Assembly (NCBI GenBank): GCA_027972325.1
Contig: JAPMOS010000010.1
Coordinates: 434,001 to 498,000, forward strand
DNA length: 64,000 nt
Reading direction: 5' to 3'
Origin: Paratrimastix pyriformis
Taxonomy: Eukaryota > Preaxostyla > Paratrimastigidae
Part shown: in pieces, positions 1-11,600 of the stretch
How positions within the stretch are numbered: the first letter of the stretch is position 1
How the letters are laid out: every line of letters begins with the position of its first letter
The notes under the pieces: generated by a model
Told to the model about the DNA's origin: nothing
Databases searched by the model: none
The model's input: the letters and a program-made list of their open reading frames with translations, nothing else
Position numbers and translations under genes: made by a program

Positions 1-1796
1 ATTTTATTTTACTCCCATTTTTTTGTTTTGTGGGTTAGGTCCGCTCCTCCCGTTGGTCATTCTGCCCGCCCTGCTGGTGCTGCTCATCCTGCGGGCGGAG
101 GCCGTCATCATGTGGAGCTTCCACCTCGTCTTCATCCCGGCCGACTTTTTATTCCTGTTTGGATGCTGGTTCTTCGGGTCTGTCCCTTCCCATCCCCCCC
201 CCATTTCCTCCTCCTCCTCCTCCATTCCGTCACCCCCCCCCCCCGCCTCCTCCTCCTCCTCTCCTCTCCTCTCTCCAACCAGCATGTTCACTTTACAGTG
301 TAACTCGCGTGCCCGGCCATTCATCATCTCATGCGGCGTGGCCTGCCTGGCGGCCATCCCCACCCTCCATTGGGCCGCCGCACGGGGCGACTGGATCGCC
401 GCCCATGGGAACCGTCCGTCTTTCACCTGCCCAGTAATTTCGGTTGCTGTGTTCTCACTCTTTGTTAAACAACGATCGACCTGCCCCGGGGGATTCCACC
501 CCGCCCCGTCCCATTCCTGTCTTTCCTCTCGTCAGTGATGCGCTCGGCGGACACCCCCGGGGGCCTCAACTGGATGGGCATCTTCACCCCGATGCTGGCC
601 TGCTGCATCGCCTACACCGTCTTGATCAGCGTGCCCATCTTCCATTACCCCCAGAATCTGTCCGCCCCCCTTCGACTCTTTCGACCCTTGGACGCTCTCG
701 TTGCTTCCCATCCTGTTTTGCCCCTCACTGCCACCTTCCACCCCCATGATGCCCTCCAGGGACATCTCTTGGTTTTTGTTCCTCCTGTCGGGCCTGCCGC
801 TGACCGCTTTCCTGGTGCTGCTCGGCTACAAGCTGCAGTGGGGCGGCCCGGGCTTCCTCCACACGTACGCCTTCATCCCGCTCTTCCTCTACCCAATCGG
901 GCTGCAGATCGGCCTCATCTCGGCCCTGAAGAGGTCCGCACCGTCTCCGACCCATTACCACACATCTGTTCCCCTTCTCTCTCTTCCTCTGGTGGCACGC
1001 ACCTGGGATCTGTGTCTGCGGTCGAGCGAATCCATCGACGATCTCTTCCTCTCTGGGGTGGCTCCAGGAACCGCCGAATGATTGCGCTCACGGCCGTGGT
1101 GGTGGTGATGCCCCTGGCGGCGACCCTGATCCTGATCGTGCTGCGGCTGGACTGGACCGTCCACACGGCCTTCATCGTCATCCCCACGGCCTTCTGGTCT
1201 GGCCAACCTGCCCCCCCCCCCCCCCCGTTACTTCTTTCCTTCTGTATGGCGCACACACGCACGCACACTCTCGATTTACGGTCCCATTCACTCCGCCTCG
1301 ACAGGTTGCTCCCGTTGATGGTGGCCGCGCTCGCCCTCTCCTGCAGCACCTGGAGCCGAGTCAGGGCCCCGATGAAGATCTCGGTGAGGAGCCTGACCAC
1401 CCTTTCCGACGCTGAAAGGAGGTCCCTCTCTCCTTACCTCCCTCCCCCATCCAGCACCACCGACCGCCGTATCATCCCTCCCCCCCCTCCCCCCCCCCCC
1501 CCCCTCCCTCCCCCTCCTCCTCCCTCCCTCCCTCCCTCCCTCCCTCCCTCCCCCCGCTCAGTGCGATCGAGGAGCAGCTGACGGAGGCCTTCGGGCCGCA
1601 CATCTACCGGGCTGACGACGAGCGGATGCGGCTGAACCGCGCCGTGATGCACCTGCAACGCGAGGCGGACCATCGGGCGCAGGCAACCCCAGGAGATCGA
1701 CGGCCTGCCCGCGAGCACCGACTGGCGCGATCGGATGCTGGATGCCATCTCGGACGAGCTCAGGGAGCAGATCGCCAGGAGGCGGCGGCCCTGTAA
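1..1796 (+). CDS. F-box/TMEM185-like membrane protein, copy 1 (5' end outside window)
   Basis: Seven exons are visible: 39-177, 299-413, 536-659, 760-933, about 1068-1195, 1305-1421 and 1562-1796. They encode hydrophobic segments of a multi-pass membrane protein. The pattern LILRAEAVIMWSFHLVFIP, followed by GYKLQWGG...AFIPLFLYP and LRLDWTVHTAFIVIP, matches the repeated LRLD-x-IIxWS-x-VFxPxW signature of TMEM185 (Fragile-X-F) proteins; that assignment is from memory of the family. By comparison with copies 2 and 3, the missing upstream exons should encode an F-box and a charged linker. Donors are GTCTG or GTCCG in most introns. The last exon drifts out of frame relative to copies 2 and 3 near 1690, so the C-terminal 35 or so residues differ and the EIDGL...DELREQIA helix is read only in another frame. 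The substrate is unknown; an adaptor role in membrane-protein ubiquitination is inference. Confidence 0.7.
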
Positions 1797-1894
1797 CTGG
1801 AAATGTGGTGTCTTCTGGGCGCAACGAGGTGTAATTCGGCGAAACGCTGATGCGGCCCCTCCTCTTCCGTCCCCCCACCCCCCCCCCCCCCTCC

Positions 1895-1995
1895 CGTGTA
1901 AGCGAATGAACTGGCAACCCACAGCGCACCTCGCGAATGGGCTGTGGGGGGGCGCCGACCCTGATGACCGAGACCGTGTCGGACGGCATGGACGG
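1895..1995 (-). pseudogene. Relic of the RCC1-gene terminal exon
   Basis: On the minus strand this stretch reads PIREVRCGLPVHSLT. It aligns at the DNA level with the last exon of the RCC1-repeat gene around 7100-7200, which encodes PVREVRCGFATSF. The two share a run from AAGCGAATGAA through CCCACAGCGCACCTCGCG with only scattered changes, but no other RCC1 exon is present here. It therefore looks like a fragment carried along when the neighbouring F-box/membrane gene was duplicated. The spacer between copies 2 and 3 (4490-4657) lacks it. Confidence 0.6.
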
Positions 1996-2113
1996 ATGTG
2001 GCGGCGGCGGTGGTGGTGGTGAGGGTGGGAGCTCAAGAGATGCAACGAAGGCGAGGGTCACAGACTGCTGCCTGCGCCTATAGTCTCGTTGTCAAGGGCC
2101 GGTTCCATCGACC

Positions 2114-4489
2114 ATGTTCCAAATTTCCAACGAAGATGGCCCCTCTCTGGATTCCCTTCCCACGGAGGTCCTCAGGCTCATATATCATCATCTCCACAAT
2201 GGGGTGGCTCTTTCACGGGCATGTTTGGTCTCTCGCCGGTTGAAGGCGGCACTCTGGGATAACGATCATTTGTGGCACGAGGCCTTCGAATGCGACTGGG
2301 GACGGTTGGCGACGACCGCAGTGGAACTGCACGGAACTGCCCAGAAGCACAAGCTGACAGATGCACAAGTCCTCAAATGGCGATCGCTCTATGCAGGTTT
2401 GAGGCGCGGTGGTTCTCTCCTCCCATCACATCACTTTATCGCCACTCGACTGATCAGCGCACCACTCTTTCGTGGGACGAGTCGCTCAGGAGCGCGAGCG
2501 AAAGTCTGCCGCCTGGCTGGCCGCCAAGAGGGCCGAGTACGAATCCGAGGCACGCCGGCAGCGGCGGGAGCGAATCCAGCGGCAGGGACGACAGATGTAC
2601 ACCCTCAAGCTGTGCAGTCTGTCGTTTCCACGCCGCCTCACTGGATCGCACATTTCTCCATGGCATCCTCCCCATTTTTTTTGTTTTGTGTGCTGGGGTT
2701 AGGTCCGCTCCTCCCGTTTGTCATTCTGCCCGCCCTGCTGGTGCTGCTCATCCTGCGGGCGGAGGCCGTCATCATGTGGAGCTTCCACCTCGTCTTCATC
2801 CCGGCCGACTTTTTATTCCTGTTTGGATGCTGGTTCTTCGGGTCTGTCCCTTCCCCACCTCCTCCACTCCTCCGTCACTCGCACGGCGGACCCCTCTCTC
2901 CAAACAGCCTGTTCACTTTACAGTGTCATTCGCGTGCCCGGCCATTCATCACTTCATGCGGCGTGGCCTGCCTGGCGGCCATCCCCACCCTCCATTGGGC
3001 CGCCGCACGGGGCGACTGGATCGCCGCCCATGGGAACCGTCCGTCTTTCACCTGCCCAGTAATTTCGGTTGCTGTGTTCTCACTCTTTGTTAAACAACGA
3101 TCGACCTGCCCCGGGGGATTCCACCCCGCCCCGTCCCATTCCCGTCTTTCCTCTCGTCAGTGATGCGCTCGGCGGACACCCCCGGGGGCCTCAACTGGAT
3201 GGGCATCTTCGCCCCGATGCTGGCCTGCTGCATCGCCTACTCCGTCTTGATCAGCGTGCCCATCATCCGTCGCCCCCAGGATTTGTCCGGCCCCCCTACC
3301 ATCACAGGTGTCTAGTTTCCAACCCTCCTGTGCTGCTTCCTCACGACTGCCACTGTTCACCACCACCACCACCACCACCACCCGTGCCTCTCCCAGAGAC
3401 CTGTCCCTGGTCATGTTCCTCCTGTCGGGCCTGCCGCTGATGGCCTTCCTGGCGCTGCTCGGCTACAAGCTGCAGTGGGGCGGCCCGGGCTTCCTCTACA
3501 CGTACGCCTTCATCCCGCTCTTCCTCTACCCGATCGGGCTGCAGATCGGCCTCATCTCGGCCCTGAAGAGGTCCGCACCCTCGCCACCAGACTCCCCACA
3601 CGCGTCTTGCGACCCTCGTCCCATGCGAGTTGGATCGAAAAGAAGTGGGGCTCTCTACCAATCACCGTTTCCATCAGCCCTGGCCGTGTCCAGGTTCTTC
3701 TTGACTCTTTTCCTCGGGTGGCACGTAACGGTGGCCCAGCAACCGCAGGATGATTGCGCTCACGGCCGTGGTGGTGGTGATGCCCCTGGCGGCGACCCTG
3801 ATCCTGATCGTGCTGCGGCTGGACTGGACCGTCCACACGGCCTTCATCGCCATCCCCACGGCCTTCTGGTCTGGCCACCCCACCCCTCACCCCCGCCCCA
3901 TCCATCCCCATTTTCCGCCCTCCCCCCCCCCCCCTCCCCCCACCGACAGGTTGCTCCCGTTAATTGTGGCCACGCTCATGACCTCCTGCAGCACCTGGAG
4001 CGAGGTCAGGGCCCCCGTGGTGACGATCGCGGCGACCACCCTGACAACCCTCTCCAATCCTGAAAAAAGGTCCCTGCACATCCCCCTCCCTCCCACCACT
4101 CACACCACTGGCTGCCGTCATTCCTCCTCCTCCTCCTCCTCTTCTTCTTCTTCTTCCTCCTCCTCCTCCTCCTCTTCCTCCTCCTCCTCCCCACCACCAC
4201 CACCCATGCGCCACCATCCTCCACCAGTGCGATCGAGGAGAAGCTGTCGGAGGCCTTCGGGCCACACATCTACCGGGCTGACGACGAGCGGATGCGGCTG
4301 AACCGCACCGTGATGCGTCTGCAACACGATGCAGACCATCGGGCGCGGGCTGACCCCGGGGCGATCGACGACCTGCCCGAAAATATCGACTGGATACCAT
4401 CGAAGACGAGCTCAGGGAGCAGATCGCGAGGGAGGCGGCGGCCGTCGAGGATCTCGCCGATCTGTGAGCCGATGCTGACGGCCCTGTAA
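2114..4489 (+). CDS. F-box/TMEM185-like membrane protein, copy 2
   Basis: This is a complete copy. Exon 1 (ATG at 2114) encodes an F-box: LDSLPTEVLRLIYHHL, then SRACLVSRRLKAALW and the DNDHLWHEAFE tail. Exon 2 (about 2490-2612) is a highly charged helix rich in Arg, Glu and Gln (ERERKSAAW...RRQRRERIQRQ). Seven further exons encode the TMEM185-like membrane part: ILRAEAVIMWSFHLVF, then GYKLQWGGPGFLYTYAF, then LRLDWTVHTAFIAIP. The last exon starts with AIEEKLSEAFGPHIY. The tandem period to copy 3 is 2544 bp. The family is known for multi-pass endomembrane proteins and F-boxes bind Skp1, so a membrane-anchored SCF adaptor is a reasonable inference. In the last exon an indel near 4390 separates the annotated frame (stop 4489) from the frame that resembles copy 3 (stop 4467). 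Confidence 0.75.
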
Positions 4490-4657
4490 ATTTGGTGTCT
4501 CTGAGCGCAACCAGATCGGCTTTCCTAATGGCGAGATGGGGAGCGGTCACAAAGATGAACATCAAAGGGTGGGACGATACAGAAGAGGAGAAGGAAACAG
4601 AGAGCTCGTCTGCTGCCTGCTGAATGGTCTCGTTGTCAAGGGCCGGTTCCATCGACC

Positions 4658-6863
4658 ATGTTCCAGATTTCCAACGAAGATGGCCCCTCTCTGGATTCCC
4701 TTCCCACGGAGGTCCTCCAGCTCATATATCATCATCTCCACAATGGGTTGGCTCTTTCACGGGCGTGTTTGGTCTCTCGCCGGTTGAAAGCGGCACTCTG
4801 GGATAATGATCATTTGTGGCACGAGGCCTTCGAATGCGACTGGGGACGGTTGGCGACGACCGCAGTGGAACTGCACGGAACTGCCCAAAAGCCGACAGAT
4901 GGAGCACAAAATCCACAAGTCCAGAACTGGCGATCGCTCTATGCAGGTTTGTTGTTGGTTGGTGGTTGCTTCTTCTCCTCCCTTCATCACTCTCGCCATC
5001 GACTACCAATCAGCGCACCACTCTTTCGTGGGACGCGTCCATCAGGAGCGCGAGCGAAAGTCTGCCGCCCGGCTGGTCGCCAAGAGGGACGAGTACGAAT
5101 CCGAGGCACGCCGGCAGCGGCGGGAGCGAATCCAGCGGCAGGGACGACCGATGTACACCTTCAAGCTGTGCAGTCTGTTGCCCCCCTCCCGTCTCACTCG
5201 ATCGCAAAAATTTCCCCATGTCATCCCCATTCATGGGGGGTTAGGTCCGCTCCTCCCGTTGGTCATCCTGCCCGCCCTGCTGGTGCTGCTCATCCTGCGG
5301 GCGGAGGCCGTCATCACGTGGAGCTTCCACCTCGTCTTCATCCCGGCCGACTTTTTATCCCTGTTTGGATGCTGGTTCCTCGTGTCTGTCCTTCCCATCC
5401 CCCCCCCCCCCCCCCCCCCCCCTTTCCTCCTCCGGGCACAGCGGGACTGACCTCCCCCACCACTCCCTCAACAGCCTGCTCATCCGTAAGTGCAACTCAC
5501 GTGAGCTGCCATTCATCATCTCATGCGGCGTGGCCTGCCTGGCGGCCATCCCCACCCTCCATTGGGCCGCCGCACGGGGCGACTGGATCGCCGCCCATGG
5601 GAACCGTCCGTCGACCGGCCCCGGGAATTCCCACTCGATCCTCTCCACGGCCTCTCCCGCATCACCTGCTTCTTTCCTCTCGTCAGTGATGCGCGCGGCG
5701 GACACCCCCGGGGGCCTCAACTGGATGGGCATCTTCGCCCCGATGCTGGCCTGCTGCATCGCCTACACCGTCTTCCTCAGCCTGCCCCTCCTCCATCGCC
5801 CCAGGATTTGTCCGCCCCCCCCTTCCAGCAGAGGTGTTTTTTTCCCTCAGTGCTGCATCCTCACGACTGTCTTCACGACTGTCACTCTTCACCATCACCC
5901 ATGCCTCCCAGAGAACTGTCCCTGGGCGTGTTCCTCTTGTCGGGCCTGCCGCTGATGGCCTTCCTGGCGCTGCTCGGCTACAAGCTGCAGTGGGGCGGCC
6001 CGGGCTTCCTCTACACGTACGCCTTCATCCCGCTCTTCCTCTACCCGATCGGGCTGCAGATCGGCCTCATCTCGGCCCTGAAGAGGTCCGCACCCTCGCC
6101 ACCCTGACTCATCCCCACCACGCACACATGCCCTCCTTCTTGGTTCTGACGGTCTCTTCCTCGGGTGGCATGCAACCGGGTGTGGTGGCCCCAGGTCCTG
6201 CTCAATGATTGCACTCACGACCGTGGTGGTGGTGATGCCCCTGACGGCGACCCTGATCCTGATCGTGCTGCGACTGGACTGGACCGTCCACACGGCCTTC
6301 ATCGCCATCCCCACTGCCTTCTGGTCTGGCCGACCTGCCCCCTGCCCACCTCACCCATCCCATCTGTGTCCCCGTCTTCACTCCACCATCGCACACGTGC
6401 CATGCCAGGTTGCTCCCGTTGGTGGTGGTCACGCTCGTGACCTCCGGCAGCACCTGGAGCGAGGTCAGGACCCCCGAGGTGAAGATTTCGGTGAGGAGCC
6501 TGACCACCCTCTCCAACTCTGAAAAAAGGTCCCTCTCCTTGCACCTCCCCTCCCCCCTCCACCACGCACCACCGGGCTGCGGTATCATTCACCCCCTCCA
6601 TCCCTCCCTCCTTCTCGACCAGTGCGATCGAGGAGCAGCTGACGGAGGCCTTCGGGCCGCACATCTACCGGGCTGACGACGAGCGGATGCTGCTGAACAG
6701 CACAGGGACGCGCCCGCGACGGGACGCGGACCACGGGGCGCAGGAGGCCCTCGAATCGATCGACGACCTGCTCGAGAGGGGCCGGCGCGATCGGTTGCTG
6801 GTTGCCGGCCCGGACGTGCTCAGGAGGGAGGTGGCAGCCATCGAGGATCTCGCGGCGCTGTGA
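4658..6863 (+). CDS. F-box/TMEM185-like membrane protein, copy 3
   Basis: Same order as copy 2: F-box exon from ATG 4658 (LDSLPTEVLQLIYHHL, CLVSRRLKAALW), charged linker helix about 5046-5165, membrane exons from about 5240, and a last exon starting AIEEQLTEAFGPHIYRADDE. It ends VAAIEDLAAL at a TGA at 6861-6863. Exons are close to copy 2 while introns differ strongly in length and in C-run content, so the tandem duplication is recent or exons are homogenised. Most donors read GTCCG or GTCTG (for example after GLISALKR). The C-terminal helix frame here (ESIDDLLERG...) is probably the ancestral one, since parts of it are recovered in other frames of copies 1 and 2. A convergent RCC1-repeat gene follows within 240 bp. 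Confidence 0.75.
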
Positions 6864-6939
6864 GCCTGTGAGGCTGGTCCGAGGCTGGTGCCCTGTAAAT
6901 CTGGTGTATTTGAGTGTGGCGAGGTCGGCGGTTTCACCA

Positions 6940-7070
6940 GGCTCCTCCCCTCCCCTCCACCTCCCCTCCCCTCCCCTCCTCCCCTCCCCTCCCCTCCTCC
7001 CCTCCCCTCCCCTCCCCTCCCCTCCCCTCCCTCCCTCCCCTCCCTCTCTCCTCCCCTCCCCGCCCGCCCG
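6940..7070. repeat. CCCCT-rich simple repeat between convergent genes
   Basis: Imperfect tandem CCCCTCCCCT units fill the gap between the stop of membrane-gene copy 3 and the stop of the RCC1-repeat gene. No coding signal was seen. Confidence 0.8.
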
Positions 7071-7101
7071 TGTGCGAAGGAAGACGGCAACCAGCCCGCG
7101 T

Positions 7102-8546
7102 TCACCAAGCGAATGAAGTGGCAAACCCACAGCGCACCTCGCGGACCGGTCGGTCGCGAAAGGGGGCCACCAGCTGGGGGCGCTGACCCTGATGGCCAGA
7201 CCGGGTCGGAGTGTGAATGGATAGATTCGTGTTGGTGAGCGAACGGTGATGAAGATGACAAGGCGGACCCCGAGCCGCAATCCACCCCGAGGGCGCCTTC
7301 TTCGTTGCTTCCCCACGACCACAGGTGGCCGCCCTCTGCACGCGTCGGGCCCCAGGTGGGCGACGGATGAAATCCAAGTGGTGGGGGAGGGAGGGGGAGG
7401 GAGGAGGAGAGGAGGGAGGGATGGAGGGGGATGGAGGGGGATGGAGGGGATGGGGGATGGAGGGGAAGGGAGGGAGAGGACGGGACCGTCTCTGGCCAGG
7501 ACGTGGTGCATCCCGCAAGCCAGCTGGCACACGGCAGCCCCTCGAAGGGCGAAGACCTCAGTGGGAGCGTTTGGGCCCCCCGAAGCGGGGCGGCCCAGCT
7601 GGCCGGCATCGTTCATGCCCCACATCACAACGGCCCCGCTCTCTGGTCAGGTCGCATGAAACGGGTGACGTCTCCATCTGCGAAGAGTGCGGCGGCACAA
7701 ACCCAAAATTGCCGCTCCGAAGTGGCGCCCTGCGGAAATCGAGCGGGCCGGGCCGGGAAGAGCAACGACATCGGGGCCGCCGCCCAGATCACCGCCCTCG
7801 TCGTCCTGTGACCCCGCATGGCCCAGCTCACCGCCTGCGTTGCAGCCCCAGCTCAGCACTCGCCCTTGAGTGGTCAGTGCGAAGCTGGCATAGCGGCTGC
7901 ATGCGATACGGAGAACGGCTTCGTTGGGGCGCAGCGGGAGCGGGCCGCTGATGTGTCGGACAGGGGACGGAGCAACCACGGGGGAATCGTTCATCTGGCC
8001 CAGTTGGCTGTATCCGTTGTCGCCCCACCCCATCAAGGCTTCATTTTCAGTGGGGCCCCGGTCGGCATTGGTGTCACCGAGATCCATCAGCGCCATGACA
8101 AAGTCATCACCCATGGCAACATCGACTGACCGCCGGGGCAAGTCGACCTTCCACAATGGTGACCGAGCCTCGCCCTCGGGAGTCCCGAGTTGATTCTCGG
8201 CGTTTGATCCCATGGTCCAAACGAAGCTCCCCGCCTCGGGGAGAATGGTGGTATTTCGAAAGCCACAACGAACCGCTTTGATCCTGCAATCGGGGAGAGC
8301 AGGATGCGTGGCGAATTCGACGGATTGCTGTTGGTCTGCATGACCGCACTGATAATCAGAATTATCCCCAGCCGAAAGAAGCCGCCCCGAGGTCAACGCG
8401 GCGACGGTGTGCCGATCGCCGGCACCGACATCAAGGAGAGGCTCGTCCAATGTCGTGGCCAGAGGCGATATAAAAACAGGGGTAGATCTCGAACAACCCA
8501 ATTGACCATGTGAATTAGAGCCCCATCGCCATAGTGTCGTTGACAT
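7102..8546 (-). CDS. RCC1-repeat protein
   Basis: Four minus-strand exons encode RCC1-type blades. Exon 1 (8546 to about 7710) contains LWRWGSNSHGQLG, VWTMGSNAENQLG, MGWGDNGYSQLG and LSWGCNAGGELG. Exon 2 (about 7655-7505) has VVMWGMNDAGQLG and CQLACGMHHVLA. Exon 3 carries HLWSWGSNEEGALG. The last exon ends VREVRCGFATSFAW at a TGA. The repeated WGxNxxGQLG plus VxCGxxHxxAL pattern defines a beta-propeller of the RCC1 superfamily; the partner and any GEF activity cannot be told. The exon 1-2 join uses donor GTTTGT and restores AAIL-ESGAVVMWG in phase. The ATG at 8546 is chosen because the propeller starts at once; an upstream in-frame ATG at 8570 adds eight residues. The start faces the F-box/kinesin gene head to head. 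Confidence 0.8.
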
Positions 8547-8615
8547 TGGATGACAGAAAAACAGCGACAAGAAGCACCGGGGACAAGAAACTATTTTTTT
8601 CCCGTTTGGGTATTT
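8547..8615. promoter_or_regulatory. Short shared 5' region of two divergent genes
   Basis: Only about 70 bp separate the RCC1-gene ATG (8546, minus) from the favoured ATG of the F-box/kinesin gene (8616, plus). The stretch is AT-richer than its surroundings, with CTATTTTTTT at about 8591 and TATTTATG overlapping the plus-strand start. A bidirectional promoter is inferred from position only. Confidence 0.35.
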
Positions 8616-11600
8616 ATGCAGGCTGAGCCTGCGAGCCCTCCGAGCGCGCGCGCGTCGTTATCAAAGCGCAGCTTGCCTCCGTCCTCAGCAAATACTGAGG
8701 GGACGACTCTTTTTTCTCTCCCTCCACATGTGCTCCTTCAAATCTGTGTCCATTGTGAGCCTCTGACAGCCTGTCACAACCTTTCTGTCACCTGCCGAAG
8801 GATGTACGCCTTTTTTAAGCATCCGTTTACGTGGAGGTCTGTGCAGCGGAGCCACGACGACATCAGTCACATGGCCATCAGAACACTTTTTCGGGCCCGG
8901 TTCGGGAACGAGGAGCTCAAATGGATCGAGACCAAACACGAAGATCCTACTTTAATTCCATGGAAGCGGGCCTGTATGACGACGGAACGTTTCCGGGTCT
9001 GCATCTCCCAATCTGGGTCCTGTCCGCTGACCCCCCGCCCCCTTCTTCCAGGTCTCCGTCTCGGCCCAGCGTTCGGGTCTGCTTTTGGCCTTTTCCTCCT
9101 CCCCTCCCCTCCCCTCCCACCCACCCACCCACCCCCGGCCTCCCAACGCTCTTCCCTCATCAAGGAGGCCCGCCGGCCGGCCGGGGGAGCGTGCGCCACT
9201 CCCAGCTGCCCCGCGTCTCCCACCTGGGGATGCCCTACGCGTGCCGATACGCAGCCTCCTTGAGGCGAGTCGAGGCGGCCCTGGCGCAGCCCTCTCCGGG
9301 CCTGCCGGTCCGTCCATGCACCCCACGCAGCAGCCGTCCTCATCACAAGCCCGCCGTCGCGTGCGCAGAGCGGCCGCCTGGCCTACGGGGGCCTCGTGGA
9401 CTACGCCGAGACGGCCCCCAAAGGGGCCCCGCACCTCGAGGGGCGACTGGATGTCGTCCGGTCCCTCGTCCAGCAGACCGTTCGAGGTCCGTCTTCCGCG
9501 CCTCGCATGGCGGCCTCACTGCCTGCCGCTGCTCATCCGCTCCTCGCCAGGCCACGACTCCTCGCTGTTGATCTACGGGCCGGCGCGGCGCGAGGTCTTC
9601 CTGGGAAGCGCCGACTGCGAGGGCTTTGCAACCCTGGTCTGGCTGCCGCCCCCATCACCACCACCACCCATCATCCCCGTCCCTACCCCCCTACCCATCC
9701 CCACCCATCCCCACCACTATTTGTGCGTCTCATTCCTGCGGCGGCGCGGCTTCTTTCTCTGCCCTCCGCGCAGCTGGCCAATGCCCTCCGGGAAGCCGTG
9801 ACCCCGCGGGCTCCCTCGACGCCGCCCTCGCCCCCCCAGCCCGCCGGCACGCTGCCCCCGGGCGCCACACACACCCCCATCCGCATGCCCACCCCCATCC
9901 GCCCCGGGGCCGCCGGCCCGGCTGCCTCCCCGCCCGCGTCACCCACCCCATCGCGGTCGTCCTCCCCCCAGCCCCACCACCACTCCGTCTCGCCCCCGCC
10001 GCCCAGCCCCACCCCGGCCCACCCCGCCGTCGCCCCGGCGCTGGTGGTTCGATGCGGGTTGGTGGGCTTCCGGGACGCATGCACCGTCCGGGGGGCGGCC
10101 ATCGACCTGCTCAAGGAGTACCTCCTCTACAGGCGCAGGGGCCGCCGCCAGCCGCCCCCCTCGGAGGAGGGGCCCCTGGCGTGCCCACAGGCGACCACCC
10201 CTGCGGGTGGGGCCGAGGGCGAGAGCACTGTGGCTCTGGATGAGGTCGGCACCACCAGCACAGGCACCACCAGCACAGGCACCACCAGCACAGGCACCAC
10301 CAGCACAGGCACCACCAGCACAGGCACCACCAGCACAGGCACCACCAGCACAGGCACCACCAGCACAGGCACCACCAGCACAGGCACCACCAGCACAGGC
10401 ACCACCAGCACAGGCACCACCAGCACAGGCACCACCAGCACAGGCACTCGTTCCTCCCCGATCCACACCATTTCATATCCTTGGGCGACACCCGCTCTTC
10501 GCCCTCCACTCCCCTCTCTTCATCCCACCACCCGCCGCCCTCACCATCCCCACACCCCGCTTCCCATTCGTTCTTTGCTCTTTCCCAGACCTCGGGCCCC
10601 GTGGGCCTGAGCGTGCTGCTGGCCCGGGCGGACCGCGAGGCGGCGCTGCACCTCTCCTCCGTCTCGACCGGCCCCGGCTCGCCCTGCGGCTCGGCCCTGG
10701 GGTCGCCCCTCTCGACGGGGCTGGGGATGGGGGCCGATGCCCCCCTGAGCCCGGCCGATCTGGACCCCCTGCGGCGCAAGCCGGCCCTGCCCGTCTTCGG
10801 GAAGCGGCCCTCGGCCTCCCTGCTGGCCCGGGCCATGCGGGTCAAGATGAAGCCCGACATCCGCACCCGGCCGTCCGTCGCCCCACCCCGCCGCATGGCC
10901 ACCCCGCCACCCCGGTTCTTGTTGTTATTATTATGATTGATGTTGTTGTTGTTGTTGTTGTTGGTTGCAGGACGACCGTCGAGGATGCGGTGGAGGCGGA
11001 GCTGACCAGCCCGGCCGACGTGGCTGCCCTGGCGGCCATCTGCCGGGTCTACACGGCCGAGGGGGCCGCCCCCCACGGGCGCCCCACCAGCGCCGGGCTG
11101 CGCTCCCCCGGTGGCCTCAGCGTGGGCATCGGGCCCGACTTTGTCCTGCCCTGGTCTGCCCTCGCGCCCCCAGCCAGCGGCCCACCCGCGCGTCCATGAT
11201 GGCCGTCGTTTGTGATCATCTCATTGCCCACTGCCGCCTGCCCTGTGCGCGGGGGTGGCGCAGCCGGCATGTTGTGCTTCGGCTGAGTCTGGTCCCCGCC
11301 GCCCGGTCGCCGGCCCGGCCCACCACGCCCCAGTCGCTGCACCACGGGGTCCCCCAGCAGCAGCTGCTGCAGCAGCCGCGCTCCCCCGCCAGGCCCGAGC
11401 TGCCGCCCCACGCCACGGCGTCGGTGTGCTTTTACACGGGTCCGCCCCGCAACCATCTCCCGCCCCCCCGCCAGACACGTTTTCTTTCCGAACCTTGGTG
11501 CCGCCAGGCGCGCAGACTCCCTCACTGTCTGCGGGCCTGCCGACCCCGGATGCCGGGTTGGTTGGTGGCGTGTGTGTGTTGGGGTTGTGCAGCCTGCCCG

